A stretch of DNA of 64,000 nt from Gluconacetobacter sacchari (lineage in GTDB: Bacteria > Pseudomonadota > Alphaproteobacteria > Acetobacterales > Acetobacteraceae). Below are positions 54,880 through 63,852 of this stretch, piece by piece. The translations under genes and the position numbers were made by a program. Numbering within the stretch: position 1 is the first letter of the stretch; each line of letters begins with the position of its first letter. Below the pieces are notes generated by a model. The model had not been told where the DNA came from. It searched no databases and worked only from the letters and a program-made list of their open reading frames with translations. The stretch covers positions 62,001 through 126,000 of the forward strand of contig NZ_JABEQJ010000007.1 of assembly GCF_014174255.1 (NCBI RefSeq). The letters run 5' to 3'.

Positions 54880-56994
54880 TCAGGGCGTGTGCCCGTCCGG
54901 CATCCGGGTGTCGAGGAAGCGCATCGTCCACAGATACGCGCGCAGCCAGTCCTGCGTGCGCAGGAAGGCATGGCGCTCGCCGGGGAGGGCGTGATCCTCG
55001 AACGGCACGTCGCGCGCCGCCAGCATGCGGGCCAGCAGGGTCGATTGCTCGAATGCGACCGTGCGGTCGTCATCGCCGTGGACCAGCAGCACCGGGGCGC
55101 GCCAGTGCGCGATATCGGCGACGGGGGATGAGCGCCATTCCAACTCTCGCGTCTGCCGCTTCTCGTCGGGCGAGAGGCCGGGATGGTCGGGGTCGGTCAG
55201 GTCGTGGACGCCGTGGAAATCGGCGCCGGCCGCGAACAGCCCGCTGTCGCGGGCCAGGGCCAGCGCCGTCAGGTATCCGCCCCAGCTTCCGCCCCAGATC
55301 CCGATCCGGCCGGCGCTGACGTCGGGGCGCGCGCGCAGGTAGAGCCCGGCCGCGCGCACGTCGCCATATTCGCTGGCGCCGGCCCGCCCGATCGCGGGGG
55401 CGTCGCGGAAGGCCAGGCCATAGCCGGTGCCGCTGCGGTAATTCACCGACAGCACCACATAGCCGCGGGCCGCCATCGCCTGGTTCATGATGTAGGCGTT
55501 GGAATAATAGCCCATGGCGTTGAAGGCCGGCAGCATCTGCCGCTTCGGCCCGCCATGGACGAAGATCAGCGCCGGATGCGGCCCCGGTGTGCCGGCCGGC
55601 GGCAGGAATAACTGGCCGTGGATGTCGTAGCCGTCCGCGCTGTGGATATGAACGATGGCGGGGGTCTGGAAGGCGAAGCCGGCCGGTGGGGTGGGGACCG
55701 CCGGCACCCGGCGCCCCGTCGCCTGGAGCACCTCCGGATGGGCCGGCTGGGCGATGCCGGTGGCCATGACCGCGATTGCCGGGCCGGCCGGCGCCAGGTC
55801 CATGACCTGTTCGTCCTCGCCCGTCAGCGCGCGGGCCGGGCCGCCATCGAGCGGCAGGGACCAGGCGCGCCAATGGTCCGGATCGCCGGCATTGGCCGTA
55901 TAGAGCAGGTGCGTGCCGTCCGCCGACAGGCGGTAGGAGGCGATTTCGGCGCCGTCCGGCGTCAGGCAGGCCGGTGTCGGCCGGGCGGCCGGGGTGGATG
56001 CGACCGGCAGCGCGCACAGCCGCAGCCAGCCGCTGCCCTCCCACGGGAACAGCAGCCGTCCGTCGCGGGTCCAGGCCAGGCCGATGCCTTCCGGGGCCCA
56101 GAAGCGGCTTCCCGCCCCTTCCGGCGCCGTCCAGAGCGTGCGTTCGGTGCCGGTTTCGATGTCGTAGGCCTGGAGCGACCAGAAGCGGCCCTTCCCGCGT
56201 TCGGCCGCCAGCAGGGGCGTGCGCGCACGCACGAAGGCGATGGACCGGCCGTCGGGCGAAAAGGCCGGGAGCTGGTCGTGGGCCATGGCGGCGGGCAGGA
56301 AGGTCGGCGCCGCGTCGCCCGGCCCGTCCCGCCACAGCGCGATGAGGGCGTGCGAGCCGCGATCGATCTCGATGGCCAGCCGGGTGCCGTCGGGCGACCA
56401 GTGCAGGGCCGAAATCGTGCCCGCCATGGTCATCACCACCCGGGCGGGGCCGCCGGCGCGGCCGACCAGCAGCGCGCCGCCACGGACGAAGGCCAGTTTT
56501 CGGCCGTCGGGCGAGAAGGCCGGCGCGTGCCCTTCTCCCGCCGTCACGATCCGTCCGTCGGGCAGGACGACGCGCACCATTTGCCGGCTCCCGGCCGGGG
56601 CGTTGCCGGCATTCGGCGGCGTGTCGTCCGGATATTCCGGGTCGCCGCCCTCGACGAAGGCCAGCATCCCGCCGTCGGGGCTGAGGGCGAGGCCCCACAG
56701 GTCGGTTCCGTCATCCTTCGTGTAGGCCGTTACCCGGCGCGGGGCGGCGCCATCGTCGGAGACCAGGATGTTGCGCACGCCGCCCCGCCGTTCCACCCAT
56801 GCCAGGCGGGGCGCGCGGGCGGCACCGGCCAGGCCGCTGGCATAGGGCATGGCAAGCAGGGCGGCCAGGCGGGCCCTGTCGCCGGACTCGCTGCTGGAAA
56901 CGTTGCTGCCTGGGCTATCCGGGGCGGCGTGGGCCGGGAGGATGGTTGCGGCAAGCAGCGCCGATGCGCCGAGAAGCGAGGATCGGATGGTCAT
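54880..56994 (-). CDS. Exported S9 family peptidase (dipeptidyl-peptidase/acylaminoacyl-peptidase-like)
   Basis: 704 residues. A signal peptide (1-23, LPAHA-AP) directs export. The beta-propeller shows FSPDGRKLAFVRGG, FSPDGRSIAFVRA and WSPDGTRLAIEI blades. The catalytic domain has GGSWGGYLTALALA (Ser nucleophile), HGDDDRTV (Asp) and GERHAF (His). Probable role: release of N-terminal dipeptides or acyl amino acids in the periplasm. The start at 56994 lies 32 bp after the penicillin-acylase gene, in the same run. Confidence 0.9.
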   Translation of the reverse strand: MTIRSSLLGASALLAATILPAHAAPDSPGSNVSSSESGDRARLAALLAMPYASGLAGAARAPRLAWVERRGGVRNILVSDDGAAPRRVTAYTKDDGTDLWGLALSPDGGMLAFVEGGDPEYPDDTPPNAGNAPAGSRQMVRVVLPDGRIVTAGEGHAPAFSPDGRKLAFVRGGALLVGRAGGPARVVMTMAGTISALHWSPDGTRLAIEIDRGSHALIALWRDGPGDAAPTFLPAAMAHDQLPAFSPDGRSIAFVRARTPLLAAERGKGRFWSLQAYDIETGTERTLWTAPEGAGSRFWAPEGIGLAWTRDGRLLFPWEGSGWLRLCALPVASTPAARPTPACLTPDGAEIASYRLSADGTHLLYTANAGDPDHWRAWSLPLDGGPARALTGEDEQVMDLAPAGPAIAVMATGIAQPAHPEVLQATGRRVPAVPTPPAGFAFQTPAIVHIHSADGYDIHGQLFLPPAGTPGPHPALIFVHGGPKRQMLPAFNAMGYYSNAYIMNQAMAARGYVVLSVNYRSGTGYGLAFRDAPAIGRAGASEYGDVRAAGLYLRARPDVSAGRIGIWGGSWGGYLTALALARDSGLFAAGADFHGVHDLTDPDHPGLSPDEKRQTRELEWRSSPVADIAHWRAPVLLVHGDDDRTVAFEQSTLLARMLAARDVPFEDHALPGERHAFLRTQDWLRAYLWTMRFLDTRMPDGHTP

Positions 56995-57026
56995 GCGGCT
57001 ACTTTCAGGGATGGATGTCCGGGTCG

Positions 57027-59432
57027 CTATCGGGGCGCGGGCGCGACGGGCGATCGCGGTTGCGCGGGATGGAGAGTCAGGCGCCGGATCGCGGCGGCCT
57101 GGACGGCGCGCGCGCTGAAGGGCAGCGGCTGCATCGCGCCCCGCAGCCAGGCGGGCAGGAAATCGGCGTAATGCGGCGAACGCGGGTCCGCCGACTGGCC
57201 GGGGAAATTGAGGAACAGCGAGCGGTCCCAGGCCCCGACATCGCAGACCATCAGGTAGCTGGCGCCGCCCGTGGCGGCATAGGGGTTGGCGGCGCCCGCG
57301 TGGGGGCTGTACCAGCGGGCCATGACGGTATAGGGGTCGCCGCCGCTTTCCGCCGCCGGGCCGCCGATGGCGGGAAAGGCCGCCGCCACGGCGGGGATGG
57401 CGGCCAGCGGATGTTTCAGCGTGACGGTGTGCAGCGCGCCCCATCGCCACGCGGCCGGCAGGGGGCCAAGCCGGTCGCGCAGTTCCGCCACCGCGGCGGC
57501 GAACGTCTCGGCCAGCATCCTGTCGCGGGCCTGTGCCGGGTCGGGCCCGAACCGGGAATCGGGTGAATGGAACAGGGAGAGCTGCACCGTGGCGCTGATC
57601 GGGCCGGGCAGCAGGTCGCGCAGGGATGGGGGAATGAGCCGCGCATGCAGCGCGTGTTGCAGCCGCGTCCACCAGACCTCGTACAGCGCCGCCGCCGCGC
57701 TGTCGGCCGTCACGCGGCCGTTCCAGGCCCGCAGCAGCGCGGCCTCGGCGGCCAAGGGGGGCGGGATGTCGGGCAGCAGCCGCACCATCTGCAATGCCAG
57801 CATCGACAGCGTGTCGTGCTGAAGCGCCACGCTGTCGGCCAGCGTCGCGCGCGGTGTGGCGTCCAGGACCTGCTCGATGCGTTCGTGGCGGAAACGGTCG
57901 CGCCATTCGAAGCTGACGCGCCGGGATTCGGCCGGGTAATCGGGCGGCAGGTTCATCTCGTTGGAGGTGCTGAACCAGCCTCGCGCGGGGTTGAAGCGGC
58001 TGGGCAGCGCTTCCAGCGGTTGCAGCCCCTGCCAGTCGTACCGTCCGTCGCCCGGCGCGGGGACCAGCCCGTCATGGCCGTCGGCGCGGTGCGGCAGGCC
58101 GCCGGCGGCCTGCCAGCCGATATTGCCGTCGATATCGGCATAGGTGAAATTGGTGGGGCTGGTATGGACCCGCAGCGCCTCGCGGAAACCGGGCCAGTCC
58201 CGTGCCAGGTTGATGCCGATATTGGCCAGCAGGCCGTTCGCGCCCGGCGCCAGCCAGGTGGCCGACACCGCCGTCGCGCGATGGCGCGCCGAGTCTCGCG
58301 CCACGACCGGCCCCTGCACGGTGTAGTACAGGCTGACCAGCCGGTCGGCCTCGCCCCGTACCGCGATCCGCGTTTCGACCTGCTCCATCCGCTTCCAGCC
58401 GCCCTGATGGGCGTAGCGCAGCGGGTCGTCGGGATCGGTGCGCAGGATGAACACATCTTCCTGGTCGATGTGGAAATTGGTGCGGCCGAAGGCGATCCGC
58501 GCGTTATGGCCCTGCATGATGCCGGGCATGCCCGCCGCGCCGCCGCCGATCACGTCCAGCCCCGGCGCCGTCAGATGGATGACGTGGCGCGGTCCCGGCA
58601 CGCCGAATGCCAGGTGCGGGTCGTTCGCCAGGATCGGCCGGCCGGTCGCGGTGCGGGCGGGGGCGATGACCCAGGAATTGCTGCCCTCGTTCCGCCGCCG
58701 CGTCGCGTCGTCGGCCGCGTGGAGCCCCGCCAGCGGCAAGGGGGCTTGCAGCACCTCGAACAGCCCCAGGTCGGCCTCGGTCACCGCGCCGGTATCCAGC
58801 CCGTCGGGCACCGTGGGCACATGGGCGGGTTCCAGCGGCGTCACCAGCGCGTCGTGGGCCAGCGCGCCGCGTGCCGCCAGCCGGGCGCGCCGGATTTCGG
58901 CGCGCGTGTTGCCCGTGACCTCGGCCCGCATGCGGATCAGGTCCAGCACGTCCCATTGCAGCGGGGTGCAGGCGAAGAGCGCGAATTCCGCCGGCAGCAG
59001 CGACGGCGTGGCGGTGACTTCGGCGATCCGCGCGTTGATGCCGGCGACATAGGCCCGCGCGCACTCCTGCACCAGGGGCGGGAAGGCGGCCAGTTCGCCT
59101 TCCGCGTCGCCCCGGAAGAGTACCAGCCGGTTGGCGGTGTCGGAGGGGACGAAGGCGGCGCCGAACAGTTCGGCCAGCCGCCCCAGCGACCGGCGGTGGC
59201 CGAAATCGAGTTCCCACAGCCGGTCGCGCGCGACTATGTAACCGTCGGCGAAGAAGGCGTCGGGGATGGTCCGGGCGCGCACATGGGCGATTCCCCAGCG
59301 ATCTTCCAGGATGTCCACCGGCTGGGCGAGCCCGGCGAGGCCGGCCGGCGAAGCGGCTTCGGCGTCGCGCCAGGGGCCTGACAGGGTTGCGGCGACGCCG
59401 CCGAGAAGAACTGCGCGACGGGTCGCATGCAT
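57027..59432 (-). CDS. Penicillin acylase family N-terminal nucleophile hydrolase
   Basis: 801 residues. A Tat-like or Sec signal (ATRRAVLLGG, cleavage after about residue 27) leads to a proenzyme expected to self-cleave before Ser251 in NEGSNSW, leaving the Ser as N-terminal nucleophile. NDPHL follows it, as in the family. Members cleave the amide of acyl amino acids, beta-lactams or acyl-homoserine lactones. The gene lies 17 bp after the D-amino-acid dehydrogenase gene and precedes an exported S9 peptidase. Confidence 0.9.
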   Translation of the reverse strand: MHATRRAVLLGGVAATLSGPWRDAEAASPAGLAGLAQPVDILEDRWGIAHVRARTIPDAFFADGYIVARDRLWELDFGHRRSLGRLAELFGAAFVPSDTANRLVLFRGDAEGELAAFPPLVQECARAYVAGINARIAEVTATPSLLPAEFALFACTPLQWDVLDLIRMRAEVTGNTRAEIRRARLAARGALAHDALVTPLEPAHVPTVPDGLDTGAVTEADLGLFEVLQAPLPLAGLHAADDATRRRNEGSNSWVIAPARTATGRPILANDPHLAFGVPGPRHVIHLTAPGLDVIGGGAAGMPGIMQGHNARIAFGRTNFHIDQEDVFILRTDPDDPLRYAHQGGWKRMEQVETRIAVRGEADRLVSLYYTVQGPVVARDSARHRATAVSATWLAPGANGLLANIGINLARDWPGFREALRVHTSPTNFTYADIDGNIGWQAAGGLPHRADGHDGLVPAPGDGRYDWQGLQPLEALPSRFNPARGWFSTSNEMNLPPDYPAESRRVSFEWRDRFRHERIEQVLDATPRATLADSVALQHDTLSMLALQMVRLLPDIPPPLAAEAALLRAWNGRVTADSAAAALYEVWWTRLQHALHARLIPPSLRDLLPGPISATVQLSLFHSPDSRFGPDPAQARDRMLAETFAAAVAELRDRLGPLPAAWRWGALHTVTLKHPLAAIPAVAAAFPAIGGPAAESGGDPYTVMARWYSPHAGAANPYAATGGASYLMVCDVGAWDRSLFLNFPGQSADPRSPHYADFLPAWLRGAMQPLPFSARAVQAAAIRRLTLHPAQPRSPVAPAPR

Positions 59433-59449
59433 CGGGATTCGTTCCTTCC

Positions 59450-60670
59450 TTACCCGATGGCCCGGGCGTCGGCCCCGGCCACGATGTCTGTCAGCCGCAA
59501 TGCCGAGCCGACCGACAGCGTGAAGCCGAGGGCGCCGTGTCCGACATTGAACAGAAGATTGTCATACCGGCTGCGTGCGATGACCGGAACGCCGGTCGGC
59601 GTCGCGGGACGCAGCCCGGCCCATGGCGCGTCCTCGCCCCGGTCGAACGCGCCCGGCAGCGTCTGCGCCACCAGCGCGCGCAGTGCCGCCAGGCGGCGTG
59701 GATCGGGAGTGGTGTCCTCCGCCCCGATATCGACCATGGCGGCGATCCGCAGCCGGTCGCCCAGCCCGGCATAGACCACGCGGTTGTCGTAATCCGTCAC
59801 GCTGACGGCGGGCAGGGTTCCGGGGCGGGGCCGCGTCGTCAGGCTGTAGCCTTTCAGGCCGTAGAGCGGCAGGTCGATCCCGAGCGGATGCGCCAGCACG
59901 CGGGACGCGATGCCTGCCGCGAGGACGATGAGATCGGTTTCGAACGGCCTGCCATTCACGGCCAGGGCGCAGCGGCCCCCGCTGCCGGGCGCGAGCGCGG
60001 CCTCGCCCCGCACGAGGCGGAAACCTGGCTGCGCCGCCAGCGATTTGCGCATGGCCACGCAGAACAGGGCACAATCCGCGACCTCGTCCTCCGGCGAGAA
60101 GATCCCGCCCGCGATCCGGGACTGCAATCCCGCGAAGACCGGCTCGACCGCCATGCATTCGGCGGGGGACAGGGCGCGCTGGCGGTCGGGATCGGCGATG
60201 GCGCGCGCAGCCCGGCGGAATTTCGAAGACTCGCGATACAGAACCAGCTTTCCGGGACGGCGCCACAGGAAATCGTCCAGCCCGGCATGGCGCCATCGCC
60301 GCAGTTCCGCCTGCCCCGCCAGGGCCAGGTCGAGCAGGATCGCGGCATTGGTGCGATTTGTCTGCCGGTTGCACGCCAGGATGAAGCCCAGAAGCCAGCG
60401 CCACTGGCCGGGATCGGCGCGCAAGCGCAGCGAGATCGGCGCGTGCGGGTGGAGCAGCCAGCCCAGGGCGTCGCGCACCACGCCGGCATCGGCCAGCGGG
60501 CTGACATAGCGGTAGCTGAGCTGGCCGCCATTCGCGAAGCTGGCCTCCTGCCCCACATCCTCGCGGCGTTCGATGAGCGTGACGTCGTGCCCTGCCCCGA
60601 CAAGGGCGCGGGCGGCGGTGAGGCCGATGACGCCCCCACCGATAATGGTGATGGTCCGTTTGCCGGCCAT
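59450..60670 (-). CDS. dadA: D-amino-acid dehydrogenase
   Basis: 406 residues; a FAD enzyme of the DAO/DadA family that oxidises D-amino acids, passing electrons to membrane quinones. IIGGGVIGLTAARAL (9-23) binds FAD, and QEASFANGGQLSYRYVSPLA (about 41-60) is the DadA signature. The C-terminus has NVGHGALGFTLSVGS. No alanine racemase is adjacent. It is 18 bp upstream of the acylase gene. Confidence 0.9.
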   Translation of the reverse strand: MAGKRTITIIGGGVIGLTAARALVGAGHDVTLIERREDVGQEASFANGGQLSYRYVSPLADAGVVRDALGWLLHPHAPISLRLRADPGQWRWLLGFILACNRQTNRTNAAILLDLALAGQAELRRWRHAGLDDFLWRRPGKLVLYRESSKFRRAARAIADPDRQRALSPAECMAVEPVFAGLQSRIAGGIFSPEDEVADCALFCVAMRKSLAAQPGFRLVRGEAALAPGSGGRCALAVNGRPFETDLIVLAAGIASRVLAHPLGIDLPLYGLKGYSLTTRPRPGTLPAVSVTDYDNRVVYAGLGDRLRIAAMVDIGAEDTTPDPRRLAALRALVAQTLPGAFDRGEDAPWAGLRPATPTGVPVIARSRYDNLLFNVGHGALGFTLSVGSALRLTDIVAGADARAIG

Positions 60671-60841
60671 GGAAGTCCTGAATATCGATAGGCTGGGCGC
60701 GCCGGCGCGCCGTCATGGATGAACCGAGCCTAGGAGGGCGGGAGGGTTCCCGCCAATGCAAAAGAGGGCTGTTTCCTATAACCCATGGTTAAGAAGAGGG
60801 TGGGAAGGGGTTTGGGGGGGAGCCGAAAAGCTTCGAGGGCT

Positions 60842-62422
60842 TCATTCTTTTTTCGGATGCAGGTCCTGCGCGTCGAAGCTGAAATCGGATTCGATCACCC
60901 GCATGGTCAGGCCGACCGGCTTGCCCGAGACATCGCGTTCGAACTGCACGTAGGCGTCGTCCGCGCCGTCCTGCGCGCGGTTGTCCCAGCGGACCACGAA
61001 CAGGTCGTGCGGCAGGGCCGAGAGCGTGCCCGTGAGCCCGTCGGCGTGGCTGAATGCCATCCGCAGGTCCCGCCCCCGCAGGCTGATGGTGATCGGACCG
61101 CGCCAGGCGTCGCGATAGGTGCCGACATAATCCTGCCGCGCGCTGTCGGACAGCGTGATGAAGGGCCGCGCGGGCGAGCCGGGACCGGTGCTGGCGGCCG
61201 CCTTGGCCCGCGCCGCCTGTTCGGCATTCTTCGCGTCGCGCCAATGGGCGACCCAGTCCGCGCTGGTGCCGGTCGCGGCATAGGCGCTGAGGGTGGTCGC
61301 GATGGCATAGGTCGCGTGATGATCGTCCTGGTTGGTCAGGACGACGATGCCGGTCCGCAGTTCGGGCAGGAAGGTGACGTAGCTGACCATGCCGCCGATG
61401 GTGCCGGTGTGCCAGACGCGCTTGCGGCCGAAGAAATCCTCCATGAACCAGCCAAAGCCGTAGGCGCGGAAATGGGTTTTCGTCGCTGCCGCCGTGTCGG
61501 GCAGCGGCAGCAGCGCGTGCGGCGACCACAGCGTGTCGCGGCTGGCCAGGCTGAACACCGCCTTGCCCTCGGGCGTGCGGCCGCCGGCGAGATAGACCTG
61601 CGCCCAGCGGGCCATGCCGTCGGCGCTGCACCAGATGCCGCCGGCAGGCGCGACGGCGGGCAGGCGGAGGGAGGCGCGATCGGGCAGGTTTTCGCTTTCG
61701 CCCGCGCCGGTCGCCACGTCCGCCTGGCCCCTGACCGGCGGCGTGCTCTGGCAGGCGGGCAGGGAGGCCGCGTCGATCAGCCGCGTCTGGACCGCATCTT
61801 CCCAGCTTTGGCCCGTCAGCCGTTCGACCAGCGCGCCCGCGACCACGTAGAGCAGGTTGTTGTAGGCATATTGGGCGCGGAACGGGCCGGTGAAGGGCAT
61901 GAAGGGCAGGCCCGCGAGGATTTCCGGCCGGGTGAAGGTGCTGTGCGAGAACAGCATCAGGTCCCCTGCCCCCAGCCCCATCCCGCTATGGTGGGTCAGC
62001 AGGTCCGACACGCGGAAATCGCGCGTGATCCATGGATCGGCGACGCGAAATTCCGGCATGTGGTCGATGACGCGGTCGTCCCAGTCCAGCTTGCCCTGCT
62101 CGACCAGTTGCGCCAGCGCCGTCGCGGTGAATTCCTTGGTGTTCGATCCGATGGCGAACAGCGTGCGTGCGTCGACCGGGGCGCTGGCCTTGTCTTCCGC
62201 CCGGCGTCCGTAGCCGTGGCTGAACACGATCTGCCCGTCATGCACCACCGCCACCGCGACGCCGGGCACGTTGAAGGCCTGGCGGGCGCGCTCGACCGTC
62301 AGGCCGATCTCCTGCTCCGTGAGCCCCGGCGGCAGCGTGGCGGCGCGGGCTGGGCTTCGGGCCGACAGGAGGGTGGCCGCCGAGGCCGCGACGAGGCACG
62401 CATGGCGGAAATGCTGGATCAT
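60842..62422 (-). CDS. Exported class C beta-lactamase-family serine hydrolase
   Basis: 526 residues. A signal peptide (1-28) precedes a penicillin-binding-like domain with the nucleophile Ser93-x-x-Lys96 (GSNTKEF), Tyr187-x-Asn189 (YAYNN) and HTG near residue 347, followed by a C-terminal beta domain (from about 425). The family includes D-aminopeptidases, esterases and DD-peptidases, so a lactamase role is not implied. It lies between the LysR gene and dadA, and opens the peptide-scavenging run. Confidence 0.88.
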   Translation of the reverse strand: MIQHFRHACLVAASAATLLSARSPARAATLPPGLTEQEIGLTVERARQAFNVPGVAVAVVHDGQIVFSHGYGRRAEDKASAPVDARTLFAIGSNTKEFTATALAQLVEQGKLDWDDRVIDHMPEFRVADPWITRDFRVSDLLTHHSGMGLGAGDLMLFSHSTFTRPEILAGLPFMPFTGPFRAQYAYNNLLYVVAGALVERLTGQSWEDAVQTRLIDAASLPACQSTPPVRGQADVATGAGESENLPDRASLRLPAVAPAGGIWCSADGMARWAQVYLAGGRTPEGKAVFSLASRDTLWSPHALLPLPDTAAATKTHFRAYGFGWFMEDFFGRKRVWHTGTIGGMVSYVTFLPELRTGIVVLTNQDDHHATYAIATTLSAYAATGTSADWVAHWRDAKNAEQAARAKAAASTGPGSPARPFITLSDSARQDYVGTYRDAWRGPITISLRGRDLRMAFSHADGLTGTLSALPHDLFVVRWDNRAQDGADDAYVQFERDVSGKPVGLTMRVIESDFSFDAQDLHPKKE

Positions 62423-62491
62423 CGGTCGTCCTGATTGGGAAAATATGGTTGTGGAAAGCCGATTGTTGGCGAAACGTTCTGCCCTGCGCTG

Positions 62492-63382
62492 TCAGCACGC
62501 CAGCGCGGCCAGGTCGATTTCGAGTTCGCTTCGCAAAAGGGCGAGAATGCTCTTGGAGATGTGCGACAGCGCATGGTCGGCGCGGAACAGGACTGTGCAA
62601 TCGACGCTCAGCGGCGGCGACAGCGGGCGCGGGCGCGGCAGGCCCGGATGATGCAAGGCGGTCAGGGCATCGACGATGGCGCAGCCTCCGCCCAGGCGCA
62701 CGAGTTCGGCCGCCATGAAATGGGTGCGCACCCGCACCGGTGCCGCCGCTGGAACCCCGGCCTCGTCCAGCGCCATGTCGAGCAGGCGGGCCGTCGGGTC
62801 GTTCTCGCTCAGCCCGATATAACGGGCCGGGTCGATCGCGGAGAGGCTGACCGGGCCGTCCGCGCCGTCCTGGTCGATCATCAGCAGCGGAATATCGGCG
62901 ATATGCAGCGCCGTCAGGCCGTCGCGCGTGTAATCGCCGAATACGATCCCGAGATCCAGGTCGTGGTTGAGGATGCGCGACACGATTTCGGTGCCGTGCA
63001 GCGCGTCGATCGTCAGTTCCATGCCCGGATGGGCCGCCCGGTACCGCTGGACCACGCGCGGGACCAGGCTCAGCCCCAGGCTGGGCACGCAGCCGATGCT
63101 GATCGAATGCCCGTCGCGCGCATAGCGCAGATTGTCGGTCAGGCGCTTGAGGTCGGACAGTTTCTCGAAAATGGCGTTGACATGCGGCAGCATGATCCGC
63201 GCCTCGCGCGTCGGTACCAGCCGGCCGCCCGCGCGCTCGAACAGGGCGAAGCCCAGCGATTGCTCGGCATAACGCAGCACCTTGCTCGCGGCGGGTTGCG
63301 AGACATGCAGGACTTCGGCGGCGCGCCTGAGCGAACCCGTCGTCATGATCGCGTAGAAGACTTCGATCTGGCGCAGGCGCAT
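62492..63382 (-). CDS. LysR-family transcriptional regulator
   Basis: 296 residues. The N-terminal winged helix, RQIEVFYAIMTTGSLRRAAE followed by SQPAASKVLRYAEQSLGF (about 29-46), is followed by a two-lobe periplasmic-binding-like effector domain. It is the first gene of the minus-strand run and lies 69 bp upstream of the serine hydrolase. By position it probably controls the downstream run in response to an amino acid or peptide. Confidence 0.92.
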   Translation of the reverse strand: MRLRQIEVFYAIMTTGSLRRAAEVLHVSQPAASKVLRYAEQSLGFALFERAGGRLVPTREARIMLPHVNAIFEKLSDLKRLTDNLRYARDGHSISIGCVPSLGLSLVPRVVQRYRAAHPGMELTIDALHGTEIVSRILNHDLDLGIVFGDYTRDGLTALHIADIPLLMIDQDGADGPVSLSAIDPARYIGLSENDPTARLLDMALDEAGVPAAAPVRVRTHFMAAELVRLGGGCAIVDALTALHHPGLPRPRPLSPPLSVDCTVLFRADHALSHISKSILALLRSELEIDLAALAC

Positions 63383-63491
63383 GGTGGCGGGGGTTCCTGG
63401 GACTTGGCGGAGAGATGGTCTCTCTTGAAAGAATCGGAAAGATCTTGATTTGTTCTGTGATGTCCGGGTCTGTCCGGTCTGGAGGGTGCGA

Positions 63492-63830
63492 TCATCCCGG
63501 TCTTATGCGCACGGTCCTGCCTCGTGGGATGGCGTTCGCTTCCAGCAGGAATGCGACGATGGCCTTTGTATCCTCCGGCGACAGCGTGCCGGGCGCCATC
63601 AGCGGCATGGCCCGCTGGACATAATCCTCGAGTTCCGCGACCGGCGCGCCGGCCCAGTTCGCGACGAAGCGGCCGGTCAGAGCGGGCGTCTGGAAATTTC
63701 CTTCCAGCCTGCTGCCGTGGCACATCGCGCAGGCGGCGCGATAGAGCGCCGCGCCGCGTGCCGTATCGGCGGCAGCCGCGCCGGGCAGCAGGGTCAGGCC
63801 GAGCGCGAGGGCGGCGAGGCGGGTTCGCAT
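63492..63830 (-). CDS. Small exported cytochrome c
   Basis: 112 residues from Met 63830 (an ATG at 63851 is an alternative). A signal peptide (ending about AAA-DT) precedes one haem-binding motif, CAMCHG, and a distal Met in AMPLMAPGTL (sixth ligand). It is a class I cytochrome of 8-9 kDa mature mass, probably periplasmic and passing electrons from a dehydrogenase to the terminal oxidase. It is immediately downstream of an unidentified partial gene (21 bp) that may be its partner. Confidence 0.87.
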   Translation of the reverse strand: MRTRLAALALGLTLLPGAAAADTARGAALYRAACAMCHGSRLEGNFQTPALTGRFVANWAGAPVAELEDYVQRAMPLMAPGTLSPEDTKAIVAFLLEANAIPRGRTVRIRPG

Positions 63831-63852
63831 GTCTCCTGTCCGGATCATCATG

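Noticed and set aside
53082-55073. 663-codon minus-strand frame opposite the ChvG-like kinase
   Set aside because: No recognisable domain, biased composition, and the plus strand carries a complete kinase.
60842-62422. Functional beta-lactamase conferring resistance
   Set aside because: The S-x-x-K and Y-x-N motifs are shared with esterases and D-aminopeptidases; the extra C-terminal domain and context favour peptide metabolism.
63412-63480. Possible further copy of the 120-bp repeat upstream of the LysR gene
   Set aside because: Only short matches (TTGATT, GATGTCC) and no hairpin arms; similarity is not above chance.
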